From Ereboglobus sp. PH5-10 (GTDB taxonomy: Bacteria > Verrucomicrobiota > Verrucomicrobiia > Opitutales > Opitutaceae), in assembly GCF_029504735.1 (NCBI RefSeq), contig NZ_JAQFIP010000002.1, positions 327,084 through 391,083 of the forward strand: DNA of 64,000 nucleotides. Reading direction: 5' to 3'. Of this stretch, positions 24,978 through 33,901 are shown in pieces. A model generated the notes under the pieces. It had not been told where the DNA came from and searched no databases. It worked only from the letters and a program-made list of their open reading frames with translations. The position numbers were made by a program, and so were the translations under genes. Positions within the stretch are counted from its first letter, which is position 1. Every line of letters begins with the position of its first letter.

Positions 24978-27371
24978 TTATTCTTTTGGTGTGGAAACGA
25001 GAAGGTGCGAGTTAATCGTAATGGAGCCATCTTCATTCTCGACGAGCAGGAAGTCGCCAAGTGCTTCGTCGGCCCATGCGTTGACTGCTTCAATTACTCC
25101 ATTGGGGAGCAGGTGATTATCGCGGGCCAGATTGGCAAAATCCGAGGCCGTCCATGTCCGGCGTTTGCAAAGTGTGGATGCCATTGCGTGGTATTGCTGC
25201 GGCAGGCCGTCGAAAGAAAAACGCATCGGATTTGTCGATTGAGACTGATTGTTTTCCGGGGTCTGCCTTGTGACGTTTGACGTGGGAGTGCTGGCCGCGG
25301 GTGGTGGCGGGGAATTAGTTTCCTCGGATAAAACATCAGCTAGAATTTTTACGACCTCGGATGTTTCGCGTGTGATTGCGGCAATACGATCCGCATCAAG
25401 TGCGAAATAGGATGCATGGGAGGAAATCTTTGATGTTGGTTGCGCGGGGATTGTCTCGCCTGTGCTTGGCGCGTCCGCCGCGGCAATGGTTGTTTCGACA
25501 AAGTCATCGGCCAGTGTCCACGGAATGATTTTTTCAGCGACGGATTCGGGCAGTTCCAGCGCGGCGGCGGCGCGTGCGATGGCTTTCTTTTCACCATCGG
25601 TGATAAGTCCGTCAGCAGCCGCAAGCAGCACCAACGCCCGCATGACTTTTTCCCGACGCTCGGTGTCAAGCCGCCGTGTGATCTTATTAATGCCTGCACC
25701 GGCTTGCGCTGGATTGTGCCGGAGAAGTGCGGAAAGCGCGTTGAGCCGGACAGAGTCAGCGGGGTCGGCGGCAAGGGCCGGGGCAAGTTGATCGCGTATC
25801 AGTTTTTCCTCAGCCGGGTCAATCGTGCCGTCGGCGCTGGCGACAAGATGCATCAATTGAAGCAATGCAGACGAGCCGAGGTAGGCGGCGCTTGGATGCG
25901 TGGCGATGCGTCCGGGAACCTTGAACACGGCCACCTCGTCACGGGCTTTGTAGGAGATGCCGAGCGCGGCGGCATCGGGTTCGACACAATAGCCGTCGGC
26001 ATTGAGAAGCTCAACGAGTTCACGGCTGCTTTGAGCGCTTGCGCGCGTTTCCGGCGCGAGGCCGACGAGTGTGCGCAAGTCCGCCGCTTTGAGGAAGGCA
26101 ACGCCGGATGCGTCCGATTTATCCACAAGTGAGGCGAGTTGTTCCGCGTATGAGGGGGGCTGGCGTTGCGCTGCCTCCGCCTCGGCATCAAAATCCTCCG
26201 ATGTAACAATGGGGCGAATCGAGGATAGCTGATGCGGTTTGGTGCTGAAGACACCGCCGAGTTCATCGAAACAAATGCGAGGCGCTACTTGGGCAAGATT
26301 GAGCGCGAGAAAAGCAGATTTTTGGATATGCAGGCTTGCGAGACAAGCTGATTCGAGACGGCCTGTTGCGGGACTCACACCCCGCACCCATCCGTTAAAA
26401 GCGACCGAATCAAGCACACCGGCACGGTCTGCTGAACATAACTCATGAATCGAACGCAAACATGACTGGACGAGCAGTTCCGCATAGAGTCGCTGGGCGT
26501 CAGTTTCAGTGATATTTTTTTCCGTGAAGGTTTTTTTTGTTTTTTGAAAACGCACTTCGCTCAGGCGGGGGATGCTGGCAAAATCCGGCAGCGTGTAATC
26601 AACGATCAGCATGCGCATGTCCTGCCGGTAATCGACGGAAAACTCCTTCGGAAAAAAATCAGGATACTCGGAGCGAGTTAGCACGAGGTCACAATGTTCC
26701 GCGACAACACGCGGGTCGCCGTGGCGGTAGGCGATTTCCTTGGCATCGAGAGCGGCGTTGTGAGCGGCGCGTTGTTGCTCAAATGCTTTTTTTGAAGAAA
26801 TCCACACGGCATGCTGCCGGAGATAGGATTCGTGGGTGCGGATATTTTCCGCTTTTATGGCCGCGACTTTGGCCGAGTATTCAGTTTGAGCGCTGGCGAA
26901 GCGAGCTTGCGCGGCGGCTTCCTTTTTACGTCGCAATGGAGGAATAATTTTATCAAGCAGACTCAACTTCGGTGAAAATTCTTCCGCCGCAGCGTTTGGC
27001 GGGGGTGGTGACAGACGTTGTTTAAAAACGGGTTCCGGCTCGGGAAACTTATCGGCACGTTTGAATTGCTCGAAAGTGACGGGAGGCTGGTGGCGAAGCG
27101 ATGATGTGAGAATTGAGCGGCAGTTGGCGAGGGCTTGCTGGGCCTCGGTCGTGCGCTCCTCCGCATCCTCGATTCCCGCCTCAATGGCGGCACGCCTGTC
27201 GGCAATGGCTTTGCGCTTGGCGGCGACTTCGCAGCGTTTTTTCCACGTCTCCTCCCAATCCGCCAAAAGCAATTGCGCACGATACTCAAGCTCTGTCTTG
27301 CTATTTCCTTTAAGAACGCGTTGGCGGTTGAGTCCTTTGTGTATGACTGTTATCCGGTAATAATAACGCAT
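24978..27371 (-). CDS. sngA: TerB-domain protein, SngA-like (Shango defence)
   Basis: A 797-residue protein and the first gene of the defence trio. Residues 30-200 are charged and coiled-coil-like. Residues about 240-420 (MRMLIVDYTLPDFASIPRLS, FNGWVRGVSPATGRLESACL) resemble a module I recall ahead of nuclease domains in Mrr-type proteins, though no nuclease motif is seen. Residues 500-615 are a TerB domain with two acidic sites (ASADGTIDPAEE, AAADGLITDGEK) likely to bind metal. After a Pro/Ser/Thr linker (about 685-715) the C-terminus resembles a TerB-C domain. TerB proteins are linked to membrane-associated stress and phage sensing. The gene name is assigned by cassette composition. Confidence 0.85.
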   Translation of the reverse strand: MRYYYRITVIHKGLNRQRVLKGNSKTELEYRAQLLLADWEETWKKRCEVAAKRKAIADRRAAIEAGIEDAEERTTEAQQALANCRSILTSSLRHQPPVTFEQFKRADKFPEPEPVFKQRLSPPPPNAAAEEFSPKLSLLDKIIPPLRRKKEAAAQARFASAQTEYSAKVAAIKAENIRTHESYLRQHAVWISSKKAFEQQRAAHNAALDAKEIAYRHGDPRVVAEHCDLVLTRSEYPDFFPKEFSVDYRQDMRMLIVDYTLPDFASIPRLSEVRFQKTKKTFTEKNITETDAQRLYAELLVQSCLRSIHELCSADRAGVLDSVAFNGWVRGVSPATGRLESACLASLHIQKSAFLALNLAQVAPRICFDELGGVFSTKPHQLSSIRPIVTSEDFDAEAEAAQRQPPSYAEQLASLVDKSDASGVAFLKAADLRTLVGLAPETRASAQSSRELVELLNADGYCVEPDAAALGISYKARDEVAVFKVPGRIATHPSAAYLGSSALLQLMHLVASADGTIDPAEEKLIRDQLAPALAADPADSVRLNALSALLRHNPAQAGAGINKITRRLDTERREKVMRALVLLAAADGLITDGEKKAIARAAAALELPESVAEKIIPWTLADDFVETTIAAADAPSTGETIPAQPTSKISSHASYFALDADRIAAITRETSEVVKILADVLSEETNSPPPPAASTPTSNVTRQTPENNQSQSTNPMRFSFDGLPQQYHAMASTLCKRRTWTASDFANLARDNHLLPNGVIEAVNAWADEALGDFLLVENEDGSITINSHLLVSTPKE

Positions 27372-27407
27372 CGGTAAAATGACATGGAGCTGTTTAAAAT
27401 TCGTTTG

Positions 27408-27626
27408 TCAAGCGGTTGGGGAACCAATGCATCTATTAATAATTAGTAAGTGTTGCGCAAGTTTTGGATGATCGAGAAAATACTGTTTTATAAGTAATGC
27501 ATATTGTCCGTCGAGCCTATCATGCAACCAACTAATCGCTTTCCGAGAATAGCGATGTAGAATTTCGATATAATCGGACGATTGCAGTCGCTTACTCCAA
27601 ACGTCGCCCATGCCATCAACACGCAT
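27408..27626 (-). CDS. 72-residue ORF directly after feoB, uncertain
   Basis: A short AT-richer frame whose ATG (27624-27626) lies three bases past the feoB stop, so translational coupling is possible. The product has a plausible helical centre (HDRLDGQYALLIKQYFLDHP) but no Cys pair or winged-helix pattern to support FeoC. It may equally be a remnant left by the arrival of the defence cassette. The rest of the gap to 27371 holds nothing recognisable. Confidence 0.35.
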   Translation of the reverse strand: MRVDGMGDVWSKRLQSSDYIEILHRYSRKAISWLHDRLDGQYALLIKQYFLDHPKLAQHLLIINRCIGSPTA

Positions 27627-27629
27627 ATA

Positions 27630-29879
27630 TCATCCGGCGGCCATGCGCCATGCAAACGCGACCAGGCTGCAGAGGGCGACGCCGATGGCGATGGGCATGA
27701 AGGTCGCCAGCGCCGTCCATTTGGCCGAACGCGTTTCCTTGTAAATCGTGTAGATAGTCGTGCTGCAGGGGTTGTGGCAGAGGCTGAAAAGCATCAGGTT
27801 TATTCCCGTGAGGAGCGTCCAGCCACCCTGGGTCAGGAGCGTTTTCACACTGGCGTTGTCGGTTTCAAACATCACGCCGGCTTCGCTTCCGGGCACGGCG
27901 TGGCCGGTCAGCAGCACCGTCAACATCAGAACTGTGGGGATGACGATTTCGTTGGCGGGTATCGCAATGATATAGGCGAGCAGGATGACGCCGTTGAGCC
28001 CGATGAACCACGCGAGCGGATCAAGGCCGCCGACAATCCACCCGGCGAGGCTGGTGCCGCCGATGGTGACGTTGGCAACAAGCCAGATGACCGCGCCCGC
28101 CGGCGCCGCAAACACGATGGCGCGCCACAGGACAAAGAGCGTGCGGTCAATGAGCGACGTGTAGAGCGTGCGCAAAATGTTCGGCGGACGATACGGCGGC
28201 AGCTCCAGACTAAACGTGGACGCCTCGCCGCGCAGCACCGTGCGGCTGAGCGCCCACGAGGTGAGCAGCGTCAGCGCGAAACCGAGCACCGCGATCATGA
28301 AAACCGCGAGCGTGGCCGTCACGCCCGCGAGCGCCGCGGGCGCGAGTGCGCCGAGAAAAATCGTGGCGATGAGGATTTGCGTGGGCCAGCGTCCGTTGCA
28401 GATGGCAAAATTGTTCGTGATGATTGCGATCAGGCGTTCGCGAGGGGAGTCGATCACGCGCGCGGCGATGATTCCGGCGGCGTTGCAACCGTATCCCATC
28501 GCCATGGTGAGCGATTGTTTGCCGTGCGCGCCGACGCGCTGGAAAAGCCGGTCGAGATTGAACGCCACGCGCGGCAGGTATCCGAAATCCTCCAGTATTG
28601 TGAACAGTGGAAAGAAGATCGCCATCGGCGGCAGCATCACGCTGATCACCCACGCGGCGGCAAGGTAAACGCCGTCGATCATCAGCCCCGCCAGCCACGG
28701 CCAGAGGTGCGCGTGCGCCTGGTCGTGCAGAACGGGATAGATTTTGCCGAGCAGCAGGTCGTTGAGCAATTCACTGGGAACATTCGCCCCGCTGATTGTG
28801 ATCCACAAAACGACGGCGAATGCCAGGCCCATGATCGGGAAACCCGTCCACGGCCCGGTTAGGAGCGCGTCGAGTTTGTTTTGCAAATCGACGCGACGCG
28901 ACGCGCCCTTGCGCGCAACCGAGCGCGAAACGATGCGCGAGGACTCCGCGTAGATGGCCTCGGTGAGCCGGTCGCGATAATTTGACGGCAGCTTCCAGCG
29001 CATGTGCAGGGCCGTCTCGACAATCGACACGCCTTCGGGATTGTCCGCAGCGGGCGAATTGGCGGCGGATTCGGAGCCTGCGTTCGCGGTGGCGGCGTGA
29101 TCGCCGGCGAGCGTGCCGATGCGCCCGCTTCGCACCAAGTCGGCAATGGAGCGGTCTCCCTCGAGCAGGCGCAACGCGATCCAGTCGGGATGCGCGAGCG
29201 CGGGAAATGTTTTTTTCAAGCGCTCCACGATGAGCGGAAGCGCCTCGCGGAGGCCGGGCACATCGAGTTGAAGGCGGCGGGGTTTGCACACCACAGCGCC
29301 CGTGGCAACGGCGTGGATTTCGGCGAGCAATTTGTCGATCCCCTCCCCTCGCCTCGCCGCGCACGGCACGACGGGGATGCCGAGGTCGGCGGAAAGGCGG
29401 CGCGCGTCGATCACAAGATTGTTGGCGCGCGCCTCGTCCATGAGGTTCAGGCAGAGCACGGCCTTGTCGGTGATCTGCAACACCTGCAAAACGAGATTGA
29501 GGTTTCGCTCGAGCGAGGATGCGTCGACCACGATCACAGAAACATCGGGCTGGCCGAACAAAATAAATTCGCGCGCAACGGTTTCGTCGGGACTCGCCGA
29601 GCGCAGTGAATACGTGCCGGGCAGATCGACGATTTTGTAGCGTTTGCCCTGATAGGAAAAACCGCCCTCGGCGCGCGCGATTGTCTTGCCGGGCCAGTTG
29701 CCGGTGTGCTGGCGCAATCCAGTGAGGCTGTTGAAGACGGTGCTCTTGCCGGTGTTCGGATTTCCCGCGAGCGCGATGACACAATCCCACTGGTCGATGC
29801 GCACGCCGAGCCGCTCCAGCCCTTCGCGCGGAGCGGAGGGGCAAGTTGAGCAGGAGGACGGAGGACAGGCGTCGGACAT
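27630..29879 (-). CDS. feoB: Ferrous iron transporter FeoB
   Basis: A 749-residue Fe(II) uptake protein of the inner membrane. It opens with a Cys-rich segment (CPPSSCSTC), then a G-domain with G1 GNPNTGKST (39-47), G3 DLPGTYSLRS and G4-like NLMDEA, a four-helix regulatory domain, and a membrane part with two Gate regions (for example MAMGYGCNAAGIIAARVIDS, and the late CHNPCSTTIYTIYKETRSAKW). ATG 29879 was chosen because it lies after the stop of the upstream regulator gene (29894) and removes an in-frame extension that would overlap it. It is translated 14 bases after the DtxR-FeoA fusion gene, so both form a feo operon. Confidence 0.96.
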   Translation of the reverse strand: MSDACPPSSCSTCPSAPREGLERLGVRIDQWDCVIALAGNPNTGKSTVFNSLTGLRQHTGNWPGKTIARAEGGFSYQGKRYKIVDLPGTYSLRSASPDETVAREFILFGQPDVSVIVVDASSLERNLNLVLQVLQITDKAVLCLNLMDEARANNLVIDARRLSADLGIPVVPCAARRGEGIDKLLAEIHAVATGAVVCKPRRLQLDVPGLREALPLIVERLKKTFPALAHPDWIALRLLEGDRSIADLVRSGRIGTLAGDHAATANAGSESAANSPAADNPEGVSIVETALHMRWKLPSNYRDRLTEAIYAESSRIVSRSVARKGASRRVDLQNKLDALLTGPWTGFPIMGLAFAVVLWITISGANVPSELLNDLLLGKIYPVLHDQAHAHLWPWLAGLMIDGVYLAAAWVISVMLPPMAIFFPLFTILEDFGYLPRVAFNLDRLFQRVGAHGKQSLTMAMGYGCNAAGIIAARVIDSPRERLIAIITNNFAICNGRWPTQILIATIFLGALAPAALAGVTATLAVFMIAVLGFALTLLTSWALSRTVLRGEASTFSLELPPYRPPNILRTLYTSLIDRTLFVLWRAIVFAAPAGAVIWLVANVTIGGTSLAGWIVGGLDPLAWFIGLNGVILLAYIIAIPANEIVIPTVLMLTVLLTGHAVPGSEAGVMFETDNASVKTLLTQGGWTLLTGINLMLFSLCHNPCSTTIYTIYKETRSAKWTALATFMPIAIGVALCSLVAFAWRMAAG

Positions 29880-29893
29880 CGGGAGAAATGATT

Positions 29894-30886
29894 CTAATTT
29901 TGCGCCGCAGGGGCGTTTTCGGGCAGCGGGCAAATCAAGACCTGCTCCGCCTGCTCGCGGCGGAGCGCGATCAACGTGCCGCGCACACTGAACGCCGCCG
30001 GGCCGTGAAACGGGCTTTGCATCGCGTATTCGATCCGGCTGCCGGGCACGAAACCGAGGTCGAGCAACCGCGAGCGCTCCACGCCGATGCAGCCGGGCAG
30101 CAAAAGCAGCACGTCCGCGCTTTTGCCAATGGTGAGATCGGAGAGTCGGCGCGCGCCCTCGGGCACGCGCTCGTCCGCGGCAACCGGCGGGCGCGCGCGA
30201 ATCATTGTGGCGAGTTCGGACGGAAGCAATATCTCGCGCGCCTCGACGGAAAGCCGGCAGGCGGCGGCGTTTGTTTCCAACAGGGAGAAACGCATTCCGG
30301 CATAAACGCCCGCCTCAACCAGTCGCGAAAACAAGGCCGGCGGTTCGTCCTCGACGTGCTCGATCACTCCGCAATCGCCCGGGCGAAACGCGAGCAGCGA
30401 CTGCCCCTTGTGCGCCGGCCAGGTGCCCTCGCGGGTCGGTATGGGATCGCCGTGCGGATCGAAGCGGGGGTTGTCGAGCTGGTCCGAAAGGCGGTTGACC
30501 TCGTCGCGCGAAAGCTGGTGCTCCTCCTCGTGCGCAATCTCGTGCCAGCGCTCGGGTTTGACGCCCGACTGACGGGCAAGCCGCGTTTCCGTCAACCGGT
30601 GCGCGCGCATGATGAGCAGGCCAATTTCGCGCCCTTGCGGCGCAAGCGTCCAGTTGCCCGATTCGGAAACCGTCACCAGCCCGGCCTCGCGCGCCTTGCC
30701 CAACGCGCGCAAGACATCCTGCAGCGGAATCCCCGACACGCCCGCCAGGTGCTCGCCCGACGGCGCGTGATTTTGGTATTCGCATTCGAGCATCACGCGG
30801 AGGATGTCCTCGATCAACTCCTGCTCCGCGTTGTGCCGCGACGGGGATGGAACTGGCTGCGATGATGGACCGGTTTCAGGTGGCAT
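29894..30886 (-). CDS. DtxR/MntR-type metal regulator fused to FeoA domains
   Basis: A 330-residue protein combining a metal-dependent repressor with FeoA function. Residues about 20-100 form a DtxR-type winged helix (NHAPSGEHLAGVSGIPLQDV, then LGKAREAGLVTVSESGNWTL) and residues about 105-160 the dimer/metal domain with EIAHEEEHQLS and NPRFDPHGDPIP. The remainder contains two SH3-like FeoA domains: one around GDCGVIEHVEDEPPALFSRL and a second, more typical one ending ALRREQAEQVLICPLPE after LLLPGCIGVERSRLLDLGFV. FeoA normally supports FeoB; here it is linked to the repressor that likely controls the operon, so one polypeptide may sense Fe or Mn and assist the transporter. No separate feoA gene is present. 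Confidence 0.9.
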   Translation of the reverse strand: MPPETGPSSQPVPSPSRHNAEQELIEDILRVMLECEYQNHAPSGEHLAGVSGIPLQDVLRALGKAREAGLVTVSESGNWTLAPQGREIGLLIMRAHRLTETRLARQSGVKPERWHEIAHEEEHQLSRDEVNRLSDQLDNPRFDPHGDPIPTREGTWPAHKGQSLLAFRPGDCGVIEHVEDEPPALFSRLVEAGVYAGMRFSLLETNAAACRLSVEAREILLPSELATMIRARPPVAADERVPEGARRLSDLTIGKSADVLLLLPGCIGVERSRLLDLGFVPGSRIEYAMQSPFHGPAAFSVRGTLIALRREQAEQVLICPLPENAPAAQN

Positions 30887-30895
30887 GGTTTAGCC

Positions 30896-30972
30896 AAGGT
30901 AGCACAGACATTTCTGTCTGTGCGGAGAGTTCGCGCAAATCACGGCACAGACAGGAATGTCTGCGCCACCTT
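30896..30972. repeat. Near-perfect 28-bp inverted repeat
   Basis: AAGGTAGCACAGACATTTCT begins the left arm (30896-30923) and the right arm, beginning GCACAGACAGGAATGTCTGC (30945-30972), is its reverse complement with three mismatches. The centre is 21 bases. It lies between the regulator/FeoA gene start and the M20 peptidase end and could be a REP-like element or a terminator for the peptidase gene. I associate GCACAGACA-type repeats with verrucomicrobial intergenic DNA. Confidence 0.8.
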
Positions 30973-31002
30973 CGTCGAAACACGTTTTTTGAAAAACGTG
31001 TT

Positions 31003-32382
31003 TCATCCGCGCGCGATTTTTTCGTAAACCTTTTCCACGGCCAGGATGCCCTTCTCCATTACGCCGAGGTGAAAGCTTTCGTTCGGCGCGTGCAGGTTGT
31101 CCTCGGGCAGAAACAGGCCGAGCAGCATAGAGTCGAGGCCGAGCACGCGCTTGATGTCCGCGATGATCGGCACGCTGCCGCCCTCGCGCAAATACAGCGG
31201 CGCGTTGCCGAACACCTCGGTCACCGCCGAGTCGGTGGCGCGAAACGCGCGCGCAAGCACCGGCGACTGGTCCTTCGGCGTGTTGCTCCGGCCGGGCGGC
31301 ACCACGACATAGGCCTGCGCGTCGTGCTGGTTGACCAGCTCGAACGTCACATCCTTCGGCATGCGCTCCTTGATCGTGTTGTAAACCAGCTCCCTGATTT
31401 TCACCGGGTCCTGGTTGGAAACCAAGCGGCAGCTAATCTTCACAAACGCCTTGCTCGGGATGACCGTCTTCGTGCCCTCGCCCTGGTAACCGCCGCCGAT
31501 GCCGTTGAACTCAAGCGTGGGTCCGTAGCGCGTGGCCTCGAACGGTGTGTAATCCTTCGCCGGATGAAACGCCGGAATGCCGAGGAACTCGCGGTATTCC
31601 TCCTCGCTTTGCCCGAACTTCGTCAGTTCGTCGCGCTCCCACTGCTCGACGGGCAGCACGTCGTCGTAAAAGCCGGGCACGTTCACGCGTCCGTCGGGCG
31701 AGTGCAGCGACGCGCACACCTCGGTCAGCGCCTGTATTGGATTTCTCAACACACCGCCGTGAAGCCCCGAGTGGAGGTCCATTTTCGGCCCCGTCACAAT
31801 CAGGTCGAGCAGCATCAACCCGCGCAATCCGCACGTCACCACGAGCTGGTCCTCGCGGGGACTGCCCGTGTCGGACAAAATCACGCAGTCGGCCTTGCCG
31901 AGGCGGTCCTTGTATTGCTCAAGAAACGGCAGGAAGCTCGGGCTGCCCATTTCCTCCTCGCCCTCGATGACAAAAGTGATTTGCAGCGGCAGGTTGGGCT
32001 CGCGCTCCAGCAGTTTTGTGATCGCCGCGATGTGCACGAGCAGCGGCCCCTTGTTGTCCGCTGCGCCGCGCCCGTAGATGCGCCCGCCGCGAATCTCCGG
32101 CTCAAACGCCGGACTCTCCCACAGGTTGAGCGGATCGGCGGGTTGCACATCGTAGTGCCCGTAAACAATCACGTGCGGCCAGCTTTCGTCGCCGCCGCGG
32201 TGCGCGCAAATAACGGGATGCACTCCCGTGGGAATCGAAACCACATCGACCTTGAAGCCGGACGATTTCAGCAGGTCGACCACCAGATCGCGCGCCGTCG
32301 CCATGCCGGCCTTGGCGGACGAATCCGTGGAAATACTCGCGCAACGAATGAACTCTTTCAGTTTTTCAACAGGATTAAACAT
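31003..32382 (-). CDS. M20 family dipeptidase / metallopeptidase
   Basis: A 459-residue zinc peptidase. The metal and catalytic motifs of M20 are intact: GHYDVQPADPLNLW with the ligand His and Asp, GRGAADNKGPLL, and the catalytic Glu pair in EGEEEMGSP, followed by an Asp before TG (ILSDTGSP) and a late His ligand region (ESFHLGVMEKG). The middle insert is the lid/dimer domain. Members cleave dipeptides such as cytosolic carnosine-type or peptidoglycan-derived ones. ATG 32382 (MFNPVEKLKEF) is preferred to the in-frame ATG at 32391 because of the family N-terminus. It is the last gene of the minus-strand run starting with the efflux regulator but is probably transcribed independently. Confidence 0.93.
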   Translation of the reverse strand: MFNPVEKLKEFIRCASISTDSSAKAGMATARDLVVDLLKSSGFKVDVVSIPTGVHPVICAHRGGDESWPHVIVYGHYDVQPADPLNLWESPAFEPEIRGGRIYGRGAADNKGPLLVHIAAITKLLEREPNLPLQITFVIEGEEEMGSPSFLPFLEQYKDRLGKADCVILSDTGSPREDQLVVTCGLRGLMLLDLIVTGPKMDLHSGLHGGVLRNPIQALTEVCASLHSPDGRVNVPGFYDDVLPVEQWERDELTKFGQSEEEYREFLGIPAFHPAKDYTPFEATRYGPTLEFNGIGGGYQGEGTKTVIPSKAFVKISCRLVSNQDPVKIRELVYNTIKERMPKDVTFELVNQHDAQAYVVVPPGRSNTPKDQSPVLARAFRATDSAVTEVFGNAPLYLREGGSVPIIADIKRVLGLDSMLLGLFLPEDNLHAPNESFHLGVMEKGILAVEKVYEKIARG

Positions 32383-32477
32383 GCCGCACACCGTGGCGCA
32401 AAAATCCGCGCTGCGCTAGCCGAAAGATGGCGCAACACAGTCCGCGTTGCGCCGAAAAACAAACAAGGGAAAATCCC

Positions 32478-33281
32478 TCACGCTTTTTCAACCAGTTCGT
32501 GCAGGCGCTCGATGGTCGGCTCTTTTTCGCTGATTGAGGCGAGCGAGACGTAGCGCGGCTTGGGAAGCTCGGCTTGCTGGTTAGTTTCCTCGGGGCGGCC
32601 GGCAGCGAGCTCGAAGGGCACGGCCATGCGCAGTTTTCTCATGCTGGGAATGCGCATGCGCGTGCCGGAGAGTTTTTGCCCGAAACCCGTGGGTTTCTCG
32701 ACCGTGATTTGCACGGAAAGGCGATGAAAGCCCGTGAGAATGTTGGCGTTCGTGCGCACGGGCATCGCGTAAACCGCGGCCTGTCCCGCCGCGAGGTGGA
32801 ACTTCGTGTAGGTGGCCTCGGGGCGTCCGATGTCGGGAAGGTGGCCGAGGCGCACGGTCACCACGCTTTGGCGCGAGCGGTAGTTTTCGAGGAAGAGAAA
32901 GAATGTCGTCGAGCCCGAGCGCACCAGCGAGTCGGGCACAAAAAACGCCGTGGCGGCGACGCCGCGGCAGGTGGCGAGCAGGTCGAAGCCGAGCTCGCCC
33001 GCGAGCACGTTGTGCGACTTGGGCGCGTCCACCCGGTCGCGATAGCTCCGGTAAATGCACCAGATGCCGTAGACGCAGGGCGCGCCCAGCGCCACCGCGG
33101 GCATCCAGGCCCAGGGTTTGCAGCCCTCCACTTGCATGCCCGCAACCGTGAGGACGATGGCGGCGAGGCCGGCCACGATGGTCCAGAACCACACGGCGGT
33201 GCCGCCGCGCCGGGTCGGGCCCGCGTCGGGTGTGCGGTCGGGCGTTTCAGTGTAAAGAATGTCAGAGTCTTTGGTGTTCAT
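32478..33281 (-). CDS. Two-helix membrane protein, function unknown
   Basis: A 267-residue protein with a hydrophilic N-terminus and two adjacent membrane helices (residues about 29-50 and 56-75). The remaining 190 residues form a soluble domain of beta-strand character with Arg-rich, basic surfaces and no motif I recognise. It lies 95 bases before the M20 gene and 36 bases after the 146-residue membrane protein. No catalytic residues can be proposed. Confidence 0.78.
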   Translation of the reverse strand: MNTKDSDILYTETPDRTPDAGPTRRGGTAVWFWTIVAGLAAIVLTVAGMQVEGCKPWAWMPAVALGAPCVYGIWCIYRSYRDRVDAPKSHNVLAGELGFDLLATCRGVAATAFFVPDSLVRSGSTTFFLFLENYRSRQSVVTVRLGHLPDIGRPEATYTKFHLAAGQAAVYAMPVRTNANILTGFHRLSVQITVEKPTGFGQKLSGTRMRIPSMRKLRMAVPFELAAGRPEETNQQAELPKPRYVSLASISEKEPTIERLHELVEKA

Positions 33282-33317
33282 GGCGGTTTCGGTGTTTGTG
33301 TTTCGGCGCTTTCTTGC

Positions 33318-33758
33318 TCAACCCGAGTGGCGGCGGCGGTAGCCCGTGCGCACGGCGATTATCAGGCCGAGCATGATGAGGACCTTGGGCACGATGCCGT
33401 CGAACATGTGCAGCGGATAAAAGATGCCGATGAGCACCTGGAGGGTCACATAAAACACAAGCGCGGTAACGGAGGCGCGGAACGGCGCGTATTTGCCCCA
33501 TCCCCACAGGATCGCGAGCACCGTGCCGACGACAACCATGCCGATGGCCATGCCGAGGTCTTTTTCCACGGCCGGATTGATGTCCGTTATGGCCATGGCG
33601 TAGTTGATGCACCGGTAAATGGGAAACAGCGCCGAGATAAACTGCACAAGGGCGGTGGCGAACAACCAATCGCGGCCCGAGAGTATCTGCTGCTCGCGCG
33701 CGGAGCGCGACTGGCACTCGCGCAGCATTCGCAATGTGTTTTGTAGATTTGTGCTCAT
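33318..33758 (-). CDS. Small four-helix membrane protein, function unknown
   Basis: A 146-residue protein with an N-terminal Cys/Arg-rich soluble segment followed by four predicted membrane helices (for example ALVQFISALFPIYRCINYAM, MVVVGTVLAILWGWG, VTALVFYVTLQVLIGIFYPL, IVPKVLIMLGLIIAV). Its start lies 7 bases from a 30-base AT-rich repeat that also precedes the DUF58 gene. It sits directly downstream of the efflux operon on the same strand. Confidence 0.8.
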   Translation of the reverse strand: MSTNLQNTLRMLRECQSRSAREQQILSGRDWLFATALVQFISALFPIYRCINYAMAITDINPAVEKDLGMAIGMVVVGTVLAILWGWGKYAPFRASVTALVFYVTLQVLIGIFYPLHMFDGIVPKVLIMLGLIIAVRTGYRRRHSG

Positions 33759-33764
33759 GTGGGA

Positions 33765-33794
33765 ATTTTCGATTTTGGATTTTCGATTTTCGAT
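33765..33794. repeat. 30-base TTTTCGAT-type repeat at a 5' leader
   Basis: This stretch of alternating TTTTCGAT and TTTTGGAT is identical, except for one base, to 54406-54435. Both copies lie 6-7 bases upstream of a minus-strand start codon (33758 and 54399), so each would be in the mRNA leader or over the promoter. Confidence 0.7.
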
Positions 33795-33901
33795 GTCAGA
33801 CCACTCGCGGACTCGTAGAGGGCGCTTCCGCGCCGTGGGATTTCCGCAAGCGTTTTATACGCCCCGAATCCGAAAACGAAAACTCAAAAAATTGTTAATT
33901 G

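Noticed and set aside
21140..27371. BREX system
   Set aside because: The helicase and ATPase resemble BrxHI and BrxD, but PglX, PglZ and BrxC-type genes are absent; TerB plus ATPase plus helicase fits Shango better.
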